A stretch of 14,850 nucleotides of DNA, from assembly GCF_938045595.1 (NCBI RefSeq), contig NZ_CALIBB010000309.1, positions 1 through 14,850 of the forward strand, given 5' to 3'. Under the pieces are notes generated by a model. The model saw only the letters and a list, made by a program, of their open reading frames with translations. It did not search any database and was not told the DNA's origin. The translations under genes and the position numbers were made by a program. This DNA comes from an uncultured Campylobacter sp. GTDB lineage: Bacteria; Campylobacterota; Campylobacteria; Campylobacterales; Campylobacteraceae. This document shows positions 7,022 through 14,021 of the stretch, piece after piece (positions within the stretch are counted from its first letter, which is position 1; the number at the start of each line of letters is the position of its first letter).

Positions 7022-9907
7022 TCATGCACCCCGTCCTATGTCTTTCAGTCGCTGTTTTGCCGCCGCCGTTACGTCCTCTTCGTAATCGTACCACGCAAAC
7101 ATCGCGCCGTGCTGCACCGAGCCGCCCAGCAGATCGCCTCCCTGGCGGTTTTTCAGATCGATATTTGCAACCTTAAATCCATCCAGCGTCGCTGCGAACT
7201 CACGCAGGCGCTGCGGCGGGGATTTGAGCTTGGTGTAGAGGTAGCAGCGCCCCGCCTGGCCCTTGCGCCCGACGCGCCCGCGTAGCTGATGAAGCGACGC
7301 GAGCCCCATTCGCTCGGCACCCACGATTAAAATGACGCTAAGCCGCGGCAGCGAGATACCCACTTCGACGATCGTCGTGGTTATCAGCAGCCGCCCCTCG
7401 TCGCGGAAGCGGCGCAGAACCTCCTCCTTGTCCTTGTCGCTGCCGTGGGTGATCAGCACATCGGGGAATTGAGCTTTCCAAAACGGCGCCGCCTCCTCAA
7501 GGCTTTGATAGACCGAGCTTTCGCTTTGCTGCACGAGCGGATAGACGATGATCGCTTGATTGCCCGCGGCGAGCTCGCGGCGCAGATCCTGCATAAAGCC
7601 CGCAAATCCGTCATTTTGCAGGATTTTGGTTTTGATCTGTTTTTCAAACGGCAGCTGTTTTAAAAAGCTAAAGCTCACGAGCTCGGACTGGATCATGCTT
7701 AGCGTACGCGGTATCGGTGTGGCGCTAAACTGAATGAAATGCGCTCGAAACTCGCCGCTCCCTGTGAGGCGCGCGATCTTTTCGCGCTGGTTGGAGCCGA
7801 AGCGGTGCTGCTCATCGACCATTATGAGATTTGACGGCGCGAGCTCGTGGTAGAGCAGGGCGTGAGTGCCGATGATAAGGTGCGCGCCTGCGAAATTCGG
7901 CTCGCGATCGCCGCTTTTTACGAGCATGACTTTGATCTGCGGCGGCAGCAGACGGCGCGCCTCGGCGTAAATCTGCTCGGCCAAGATGCTCGTAGGCGCC
8001 ATCAGATAGCTGATGCGCGGGTAGTTCATCGCCGCGCTCGCGAGGATGACGAGCGTCTTGCCGCTGCCTACGTCGCCCATGACGACGCGGCGGCGCGCCA
8101 TAGGGCTTTGCAGATCGCTAGCGATGTCCTTTATCGCGCTTAATTGATCGCGCGTAGGCTCAAAAGGAAGCGAAGCAAGCCAGCCCGAGATGTCGCGCAG
8201 CGGGTAAATTTGCGCCGGGAAACTCGTTTTTTTCGCGCTTAGCTTTTGCAGGTAGTTTAGAATTTCGACAAATTTCAGCGTGCGTAAAATCGCAGCACCG
8301 CTCATTTGCGTGACGGCTGCGGCTCGGACGGCCTCGGTGGCATGGACAGTTTCAGCGTCACTTGCAATTTGAGGGATTGTAGGTATGGCGGTCGTAGCTT
8401 GGGCGGCTGCGGTCTGGATAGTTTCAGTTTGATAATGCGTAGGTTGCACGGCACAATCGCGCGAAGCGCTCATCGGTGCGGCGAGCGCGTCCTGAACAGC
8501 CTCGGCGGTACTTGCGGCCTGAGCGATTGTAGGCTCTGCGGTCTGCACAGCCGTTGCCGTCTGAACATTTTCGGTGGGCTCTGCGTCTGTAGCTTGTGCG
8601 CTCAAAGTTTGGATGGTCGCGGCTTGTGCGTTCGCTACTTGGCTTGAAGTTTGGATTGCCGTAGGTTGCGTATCTACGTCTTGGGTGCTTAAATTTTGTT
8701 GTGCGGTTTGCTCGGCTACGGACTGCTCGGTCGCGACATGCTCTAGCATGGGTTGTGCGATTGCGGCTTGAACGTCTGCTGGCCGTGCTGCCGCTTGGGT
8801 ACCGGATACTAGGTCGTTTGAAATTTTATCGCCGCTTGTAGCCGCTTCATTGCCTGCTTCGAGGTCGTCCAAAATTTCATCTACGTGCGCATCGGCGTCG
8901 TATGCGGCAAGAAAATCCTCGTCGCCTTGAGCGCTAAAATTTTCGTCGTTATAAATTTCTGCATCGTGCGCTTGACGCTCCTCGCCGTCTAAAATTTCAT
9001 CGCTCGCAATCTCGTCGTTACGGAGGCTTAGGGGGAGTGAAGTCTCCGCGCCCTTTGGAATTCCGCCGCTTAAAATTTCATTCTCCGCGCCGTGCTTTGT
9101 TCTGTAGGCAAGGGCTCCATCGCTTTGCGGATAGTTTGAAATTTTACCCCTAAAAATTTCATCATTTTGCGATCTGCCCTTTAAAATTTCGGCGGCTACC
9201 GAGCTTTGCGAGCTTGAAATTTCTCCGTTACCTAAAATTCTGTCGTCATTTAAAATTTTATCGCTGCTTGAAATTTCATCGCCTAAAATTTCACTGCCGC
9301 TCGGAATTTTGCCGCTGTTTGAAACGTCGTCGCGCTCGCCGAAATTTTCCGCGCCGCCCTCCTTGAGCTGCCTATTTAGCGCGGCTAGCATTCGCACGCT
9401 GCGCGGCGAGCTCTCGTGTAGCGCAAGCAGTACCGCCGCCTCGTCTGCGCGCAGTCCGCAGCCTAGAAGCGCGCCCGCGCTTAGATATTTTTTAATCAGC
9501 TTTTGCGCCGCAGCGTCGCTCAGCGCGGCTTTGTATTTGGGCGCAATCCTGCCCGGCTCGCTTACGATTTTTGGGTTTACGAACTGCCACGAGCCGAAGC
9601 TTTCGTCGCATTTGCCGTGGATGAAAAATTTTTTGCCGCGCTTAAAGGCGCCGAAGTGCCAGCTTTTGGCGTTGAAGATGACGATTTTGATCTCGCGCTC
9701 CCAGCTGAGGCAGTGCGCCGTGACGATGAGCATCGAGCCGCGCCTGTGCTGGAAGAGGCACTCGACCTCCGCCGTGCTCTCGCCCGCGCAGGGCGCATCC
9801 CCCACGCTTAGATCGTCGAAGCTTTTGGGCAGAAGCAGCGCCAGATCCAAAAGCGTCGTAATGCCCGCCTTTTGCAGCGTCGCCGCGTCTTTTGCTTCAA
9901 AAATCAA
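7022..9907 (-). CDS. recG: ATP-dependent DNA helicase RecG with a large low-complexity insertion
   Basis: RecG remodels stalled replication forks and Holliday junctions. Residues 1-180 carry the wedge/OB-fold region (for example LLPKSFDDLSVGD). The helicase motors follow from about 540: motif I GDVGSGKT at 611-618, APTSILAEQ at 637-645, motif II DEQH at 698-701, motif III FSATPIPRT at 727-735, TTTIVEVGISLP at 843-854 and motif VI QLRGRVGRKG at 874-883. All look intact. Length is the oddity: 961 residues, of which about 183-537 are low complexity. Removing these leaves about 606, a normal Campylobacter RecG. The best start is TTG at 9907, six bases after AAAGGA. An ATG at 9914 is one base out of frame and meets TGA after five codons. 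The gene is monocistronic as far as visible. Confidence in RecG is high; whether the insertion is translated rests on the open frame. Confidence 0.94.
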   Translation of the reverse strand: MIFEAKDAATLQKAGITTLLDLALLLPKSFDDLSVGDAPCAGESTAEVECLFQHRRGSMLIVTAHCLSWEREIKIVIFNAKSWHFGAFKRGKKFFIHGKCDESFGSWQFVNPKIVSEPGRIAPKYKAALSDAAAQKLIKKYLSAGALLGCGLRADEAAVLLALHESSPRSVRMLAALNRQLKEGGAENFGERDDVSNSGKIPSGSEILGDEISSSDKILNDDRILGNGEISSSQSSVAAEILKGRSQNDEIFRGKISNYPQSDGALAYRTKHGAENEILSGGIPKGAETSLPLSLRNDEIASDEILDGEERQAHDAEIYNDENFSAQGDEDFLAAYDADAHVDEILDDLEAGNEAATSGDKISNDLVSGTQAAARPADVQAAIAQPMLEHVATEQSVAEQTAQQNLSTQDVDTQPTAIQTSSQVANAQAATIQTLSAQATDAEPTENVQTATAVQTAEPTIAQAASTAEAVQDALAAPMSASRDCAVQPTHYQTETIQTAAAQATTAIPTIPQIASDAETVHATEAVRAAAVTQMSGAAILRTLKFVEILNYLQKLSAKKTSFPAQIYPLRDISGWLASLPFEPTRDQLSAIKDIASDLQSPMARRRVVMGDVGSGKTLVILASAAMNYPRISYLMAPTSILAEQIYAEARRLLPPQIKVMLVKSGDREPNFAGAHLIIGTHALLYHELAPSNLIMVDEQHRFGSNQREKIARLTGSGEFRAHFIQFSATPIPRTLSMIQSELVSFSFLKQLPFEKQIKTKILQNDGFAGFMQDLRRELAAGNQAIIVYPLVQQSESSVYQSLEEAAPFWKAQFPDVLITHGSDKDKEEVLRRFRDEGRLLITTTIVEVGISLPRLSVILIVGAERMGLASLHQLRGRVGRKGQAGRCYLYTKLKSPPQRLREFAATLDGFKVANIDLKNRQGGDLLGGSVQHGAMFAWYDYEEDVTAAAKQRLKDIGRGA
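8297..9361 (-). other. Low-complexity insertion within RecG (about residues 183-537)
   Basis: About 355 codons interrupt RecG between the wedge-domain helices and the LKFVEILNYL helix that leads into the motor. The segment has two parts. Residues about 183-370 are rich in Ser, Ile, Asp, Glu and Gly, and repeatedly read EIL, EIS, KIS or KIL; each such tripeptide is an AAATTT-type word in the same frame. Residues about 371-535 are rich in Thr, Ala and Gln (VQTA, IQT, AQAT), with few AAATTT words. No stop codon occurs in 1065 bp. The part looks disordered, and no domain is recognisable. Confidence 0.85.
9209..9313 (-). repeat. Imperfect 18-bp tandem array encoding hexapeptides in RecG
   Basis: Isoleucine codons inside AAATTT-type words fall at residues 201, 207, 212, 218, 224 and 230, that is at spacings of 18, 15, 18, 18 and 18 bp. 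Consecutive units read GKIPSG, SEILGD, EISSS, DKILND, DRILGN and GEISSS. The units are diverged, which suggests an old expansion rather than a recent slippage product. Confidence 0.65.
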
Positions 9908-10171
9908 TTTTCATCCTTTAAATTTGATAGGCGTTTAAGCCCTCGCGCTGTGAAATTTTACGCGTCGAAGCGAAATCACCCGCCTAAATTTGATCGAAAT
10001 TTTATGCGCCGCATCGAACGCTTGCTCAAATTTATTCAAAATTTTCACCCATTGCGGCAAATTTACTCGCCGGCTGCGCCTGTAAATTTTGCCGCTTTGT
10101 GCGTGTTTTGTTTAGCAGCCGTGCCTTTGCGGTGCGCACCTCGTTTTAAAACATAGCGCGATCGCTTGAAA

Positions 10172-10248
10172 TTTCACGGCGCGATTTGCAAACCGTGTAA
10201 TCCGAAAGATATGCACGCACACATTTTCACGGCGCGGCTTACAAACGG
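10172..10248. repeat. Imperfect 24-bp direct repeat, two copies
   Basis: Copies at 10172-10195 and 10225-10248 both begin TTTCACGGCGCG and continue TTnCAAAC, differing at four of 24 positions by eye; the offset is 53 bp. The first copy also sits in the palindrome TGAAATTTCA. Confidence 0.6.
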
Positions 10249-10429
10249 CGTGCGAAATCACGCTTTGATTTTGCGCGCTGAAATTTTACCGAGCCGCACA
10301 CGGCGCCTTTAAAATTTCCCGCCGCTAGAAGCTATCCGAATTCTACACGCCGCGTAAGTTCTCCTCGCCGCAAGTCATGTCTTGCGCTGCCAAGTCGCAC
10401 GTCGCGCTTCTTGCTGACGATTGCGCGTC

Positions 10430-10495
10430 GCGAGTGCAGTTTTACAAATTTTAAAATTTACCCAAATTTTAGGCCGGTCGCAGGTGTGCACTCGC
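10430..10495. repeat. 9-bp inverted repeat enclosing AAATTT words
   Basis: GCGAGTGCA at 10430-10438 is the exact reverse complement of TGCACTCGC at 10487-10495. The 48-bp interval holds three AAATTT words. It lies 15-80 bp beyond the stop codon of the M16-family gene. The long loop makes a simple intrinsic terminator unlikely. Confidence 0.5.
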
Positions 10496-10509
10496 TGTGC
10501 CGCGACGGG

Positions 10510-11769
10510 CTAAATTTCAAGCCCCTTTTTCGCGGCGGCCTCGTCGCAAATGACGGAAAAGCTTAGGTTTGTAATCTCGTCGTGCGACTTGATGAAATCG
10601 TTGAGCGCCCCGAGTTTTAGCGTCTCGATGCGCTTTAAATTTCGCTCGAACTCGCCGAATGCGTAGCCCTTGTAATACTCGCTCTGCGCGATCGCCGCGC
10701 GCTTAAACATCGTCTCTTTTTGCAGCACGGCGCTTCCGATTAGGAATTTTTTTGCACTTTTTAGCTCCGCTTCGCTCACGCCCGATGCGATAAATTTCGC
10801 GATCTCCTCTTTTACGAGCGCGGCAGCGTTTTGTAAATTTTCGTTTTTGGTCTGCAGATAGCCCCAAAACTCGCGGCGGCTAAGCTCGAAATCGCCGCGC
10901 GCATAGACCGAATACGCAAGCCCGTGTTTAACGCGGATGCGCTCCATCAGCCTGCTGCCGAAACCGCTGCTTCCAAGCACGAAAAGCGCGGTGTTTGCGA
11001 TGAACTCCTGCTCTTTTGGCAGCGCAAAAGGCGCGCCGAAGTAGATGTATGCCTGCTGCGTCTGCTCTTTTTGGATCTTTATTTTTTTCGCATCGCTCGG
11101 CGCGAAAAACGGCAGCTCGCGCTTTTCTCCGCTTGCAAAGAGGCTTAGAATTTCCGCGATTTTCTGGTTTTTATCGCTCACGTCGCCGCATAAAACGACG
11201 TATAAATTCTCTAAACTCAGCGAGGCGAAAAACTCCCGCACGTCCTTCATCGTGATCCGCTCTATGCTCGCCTCGTCGCCTATGAGCGGCTGCGCAAGCC
11301 TCGTGCGCGGATACAGAAGCGCTTTTAAGTTGCACGTCGCGATGTAATCGAACTCGCTTTTTAGCACGGCGATCTCGCCTATGGTTTGCATTTTTAGCTT
11401 TTCCAGCACCGAGGGCGTTAAATTGGGCTCTTTAAGCAGCTCTCGCAGCATGTCTAGGCCGAAATCGAAGTGCTCTTTTAGGCAGTTTAGCTGGATGCCG
11501 AAAGTCTCAAAATTGCTCACGGCGCTGATCTCGACCGCGCGGATATCGAGCTTGCGGTGAAATTCGCTCACTCCCATCGTCTTTGAGCCCTCGCCCAAAA
11601 CGCCCGCGCAGATGCGCGCAAGACCCGCTATCTTCTCGCTCACCGCGCCGCTTGCTTTAAAAATTAGCTTGAAGCTTGCTACCGGCAGCGAATCGTCGAA
11701 TTGATACAAAAAGTCGATTTTAGCGCTCTTGCCGCCTTTGGTCTTAAGTGAAATCTCTTTTTTTTCCAT
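10510..11769 (-). CDS. M16-family (pitrilysin-type) peptidase homologue lacking the zinc motif
   Basis: This 419-residue protein has the two-domain architecture of a single M16 subunit. In the first domain, GLARICAGVLGEGSK (49-63) aligns with the place where active enzymes have GxxHxxEH; here Arg52, Ala55 and Gly56 stand in for His, Glu and His, so zinc-dependent proteolysis is not expected. The second domain keeps the R...GLAYSV element (Arg279, Tyr286) used for substrate handling. No signal peptide is evident. M16 proteins often work as a catalytic plus non-catalytic pair, and this looks like the non-catalytic kind; no partner is in the window. From memory, ε-proteobacterial relatives (Cj0805, HP1012) belong to the same group. 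The ATG at 11769 has AAGGA five bases upstream. Codons 2-4 form an A8 run. Confidence 0.85.
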   Translation of the reverse strand: MEKKEISLKTKGGKSAKIDFLYQFDDSLPVASFKLIFKASGAVSEKIAGLARICAGVLGEGSKTMGVSEFHRKLDIRAVEISAVSNFETFGIQLNCLKEHFDFGLDMLRELLKEPNLTPSVLEKLKMQTIGEIAVLKSEFDYIATCNLKALLYPRTRLAQPLIGDEASIERITMKDVREFFASLSLENLYVVLCGDVSDKNQKIAEILSLFASGEKRELPFFAPSDAKKIKIQKEQTQQAYIYFGAPFALPKEQEFIANTALFVLGSSGFGSRLMERIRVKHGLAYSVYARGDFELSRREFWGYLQTKNENLQNAAALVKEEIAKFIASGVSEAELKSAKKFLIGSAVLQKETMFKRAAIAQSEYYKGYAFGEFERNLKRIETLKLGALNDFIKSHDEITNLSFSVICDEAAAKKGLEI

Positions 11770-12436
11770 CGTTTTCCTTTATAAAATTTTTAAATTTCAT
11801 CGTTCTTGCAGGCGCGGCTTTAAAATTTTGGCGCAGCCGCGCCGCTTTTAAAATTTGTGCCGGGACTCGCTTTTAAAATTTCGCGCTAGGGCAGTTTTGC
11901 CCGTCCTGCTTAAAATTTTAAAATTTAATCGCACCGCACGTTTTGTAAAATTTCAGCGCCTCAAACGGCGCGCCGCCGCAACGCATTCTAGCCACGAGGC
12001 GAAATTGTCACAGCGCATTTGCGGCACAAAACGAAATATCCGCGCCTAAACGGGGGCGCATGCTGCTACCAAACACGTAGCTCTGCGGCGTATCGAATCG
12101 CCACAATATGTTTTGTCGTCGCAAACGCGGCAAGCGCCTTCACAAAATGCCTTCTGCGCGCCGTCTCCGCCGCATTGATCTTGCGGCACGGAATTTCGCG
12201 TCCAAAAAATTTTAAGGCGAAATTCCATAGCGAAATGAAATTTTACCGTGCAAATTCCGTTTAAGCCTGTAAATTTAATCCCGTACCGATACCAAAATTT
12301 TAAATTCCGTTGCAAAATTCCACGCTCGCGATCGCAAAAATTCGCTATCTGTTTTAAGGCAAAATTTTACCGCTAAATTCGCGCCGTAAACGTATAAATT
12401 TCTGCCGCAAACGCGCAAAAACCCGCATCTAAGCGT
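11770..12436. repeat. Gene-free, AAATTT-rich region between mqnC and the M16 gene
   Basis: I see no gene I can support. About 21 RAATTY words occur in 667 bp, but they are not even: roughly 12000-12185 has none, while both sides are dense. The AAATTT-free part can be read as a cysteine-rich peptide on the minus strand, which I consider more likely a remnant or chance. The M16 promoter should lie here; no single convincing -10 box stands out. Confidence 0.7.
11811..11843 (-). promoter_or_regulatory. Strong G+C hairpin in the leader of the M16 gene
   Basis: GGCGCGGCT (11811-11819) and AGCCGCGCC (11835-11843) are perfect reverse complements, with a 15-base loop containing AAATTT. The stem lies 42-74 bp upstream of the M16 ATG on the transcribed minus strand. 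On that strand it is not followed by a U-tract, so a leader structure or mRNA 5' end element is as likely as a terminator for mqnC read-through. Confidence 0.5.
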
Positions 12437-13486
12437 CTAAACGTACGTCTCCAAAATATCGTAGTTGGTGTTGCGCTTGGCGGGTATTTCGCCTACGTCG
12501 CGGATCAGCGCTATCATCTCGTCCTTGCTCATCCGAAAGCTCGCGCCCGCGGCCTTTACGACGTTTTCCTCCATCATCGTGCTTCCCAGATCGTTCGCGC
12601 CGAATTTTAGCGCCAACTGCCCGATGTAGCTGCCCTGCGTGACCCAGCTGCTTTGGATGTTTTTGAAATTATCCAGAAATAGCCGCGAGACGGCGAGTAG
12701 GCGCAGGTAGCGGTTCGGGCTTTGCTTTTTGATCTCTGGGTGCTCGCGCAAAAGGCGGGTGTTTTGCCCCTGAAAGCTCCATAAAATGAACGCTCGAAAG
12801 CCGCCCGTGCGGTCTTGCAGCTCGCGGATTTTATCCCAGTGTTCTACGATCTCGCGCGTGCTTTCCAGCGTGCCGAACATCATCGTGGCGGTCGTTTTCA
12901 TGCCGATGCCGTGAGCCTCCTCGTGCACTCTAAGCCACGTGGCGCTGTCGCTTTTGCGCGGCGCTACGAGGTCTCGCACGCGGTCGCTTAAAATTTCGGC
13001 TCCGGCTCCGGGCATCGAGTAGAGCCCCTTGGCTTGCAGCCTGCGAAGTACTTCAAGCGTGCTGATGCCGCTAAGGCGCGCGATATAATCGATCTCGATT
13101 GCCGAGAAGCCGTGGATCGTGATGCTCGGGTAATTTTTGCGGATGAACTCCACCAGATCCTCGTACCATTCGATTTTCAGCTTCGGATGAACGCCGCCTT
13201 GAAATAAAATTTGCGTGCCGCCCACGGCGATGAGCTCCTCGATCTTTTCACTAATCTGCTCAAAGCTCAACACATAGGCATCCACATCGCTTGCGTGGCG
13301 GTAAAATGCGCAAAATTTGCAATCCACCATGCAAGCATTGGTGTAGTTTATGTTTCGATCGATGATGAAGGTCGTGACGCGATCCGGGTGCAGCTCGCGC
13401 TTGCGTGCAAACGCCGCGCGCCCAAGCTCGTTTAGATCGGCGTGCTCGATCAGCTCTAGCGCCTCATCGGCGCTTATTCTAGCCAT
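12437..13486 (-). CDS. mqnC: Cyclic dehypoxanthinyl futalosine synthase (radical SAM)
   Basis: MqnC is the radical-SAM enzyme that cyclises dehypoxanthine futalosine on the futalosine pathway to menaquinone, the quinone of Campylobacter respiration. The 349-residue protein has the cluster-binding motif CMVDCKFC (Cys52, Cys56, Cys59), followed by AFYRH, the QGGVHP loop at 96-101, the PGAGAEIL segment and ATMMFG. These fit MqnC rather than its relative MqnE. The C-terminus NTNYDILETYV looks complete. The start at 13486 has AAGGGAG nearby and overlaps the end of the NfeD gene by 8 bp, so the two are probably translated together. No other mqn gene is in the window, as is usual for the scattered pathway genes of this group. 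Confidence 0.94.
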   Translation of the reverse strand: MARISADEALELIEHADLNELGRAAFARKRELHPDRVTTFIIDRNINYTNACMVDCKFCAFYRHASDVDAYVLSFEQISEKIEELIAVGGTQILFQGGVHPKLKIEWYEDLVEFIRKNYPSITIHGFSAIEIDYIARLSGISTLEVLRRLQAKGLYSMPGAGAEILSDRVRDLVAPRKSDSATWLRVHEEAHGIGMKTTATMMFGTLESTREIVEHWDKIRELQDRTGGFRAFILWSFQGQNTRLLREHPEIKKQSPNRYLRLLAVSRLFLDNFKNIQSSWVTQGSYIGQLALKFGANDLGSTMMEENVVKAAGASFRMSKDEMIALIRDVGEIPAKRNTNYDILETYV

Positions 13487-14021
13487 TGGCTCCCTTTAAA
13501 TTTGCATCGCTTGCGGCGGCATTAGAATTTTTATCGTCGGCACTCGTGCTGTCCGCGTCGCTTAAATTTGCGTCGCCGTTATTTAAATTTACGCCGTCTG
13601 CGCCGCTAGAATTTCGACTGCTATCTTTTTTAATCACGATCTGGCCGTTTTTTACGCCTAAAATTTCGACGCGGTCGCCCTCGTTAAGATCCGAAATTTC
13701 ATCGCTTTTCCAAAACGTGCCTTTGAAATAGACCATGCCGTTTTTGACGGTGCCGGTGCCGCTTTCGTCTAAAAAATTATCCTTATGCTTCTCTTCGGGC
13801 TTGAAAAAGCGCGATTTTAGAGGTCTTTTAAGTGCGATCAGAAGCACGAAAGAAAGCACGAACGAAAGCAGAATTTGCACGTCCCAATCAAGATGAAAGC
13901 CGAAGCTCAAAAGCCCCGTGATGAAAAATCCGGCGCTGAAAAATATAAAGGTGAAATCCATCACCAAAAGCTCGACGATCGCCAAAATCACGCCGATTAT
14001 GATAAAAATCAGCGCGTTCAT
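13479..14021 (-). CDS. NfeD-family membrane protein
   Basis: This 180-residue NfeD protein is of the short type. Three hydrophobic segments are at about 2-19, 23-42 and 47-65. They are followed by a basic stretch (KRPLKSRFFK) and an OB-fold-like domain at about 85-132 (GTGTVKNGMVYFKG ... GDRVEILGVKNGQIVI). Proteins of this family are encoded beside SPFH/stomatin genes and are thought to form membrane-microdomain complexes with them, as here: the ATG overlaps the SPFH stop as ATGA, after an AAGGAG site. Residues 133-180 are a Ser/Asn/Asp/Ala-rich tail without recognisable fold, described separately. The protein runs directly into mqnC, although nothing known links the two functionally. Confidence 0.85.
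   Translation of the reverse strand: MNALIFIIIGVILAIVELLVMDFTFIFFSAGFFITGLLSFGFHLDWDVQILLSFVLSFVLLIALKRPLKSRFFKPEEKHKDNFLDESGTGTVKNGMVYFKGTFWKSDEISDLNEGDRVEILGVKNGQIVIKKDSSRNSSGADGVNLNNGDANLSDADSTSADDKNSNAAASDANLKGANG
13482..13625 (-). other. Low-complexity C-terminal tail of NfeD with RAATTY words
   Basis: Residues 133-180 consist almost only of Ser, Asn, Asp, Ala, Gly and Leu. AAATTT words encode the recurring Asn-Leu (VNLN, ANLS, ANLK), and GAATTT/AAATTC words encode RNS and KNS. The OB-fold domain appears complete before it. Confidence 0.6.

Larger units (their letters stand above)
9908..10509. repeat. Gene-free, AAATTT-rich region between the M16 gene and recG
   Basis: No credible gene is present. 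I count about 15 RAATTY words in 602 bp. The recG promoter must lie here or upstream, but several TAAAAT-like boxes are equally possible and I do not choose one. A pair of imperfect direct repeats (10172 and 10225) and a 9-bp inverted repeat (10430/10487) are listed separately. The apparent frame on the plus strand near 9872-10156 is Arg/Phe/Lys-rich and looks spurious. Confidence 0.7.

Noticed and set aside
8306..8771. Plus-strand Cys/Gly/Leu-rich frames inside recG
   Set aside because: They are antisense shadows of the Thr/Ala/Gln-rich repeats in RecG.
9209..9345. Possible CRISPR-like array of spaced AAATTT words
   Set aside because: The conserved unit is only 6-10 bases, the spacing is 15-18 bp within a coding frame, and there are no unique spacers or cas genes.
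9872..10156. Plus-strand frame between the M16 gene and recG
   Set aside because: It is Lys/Phe/Arg-rich, overlaps the recG start in antisense, and matches the pattern of non-coding AAATTT sequence.
12019..12264. Plus-strand frame of about 80 codons in the mqnC-M16 gap
   Set aside because: No SD, no recognisable domain, and a tail made of repeat words.
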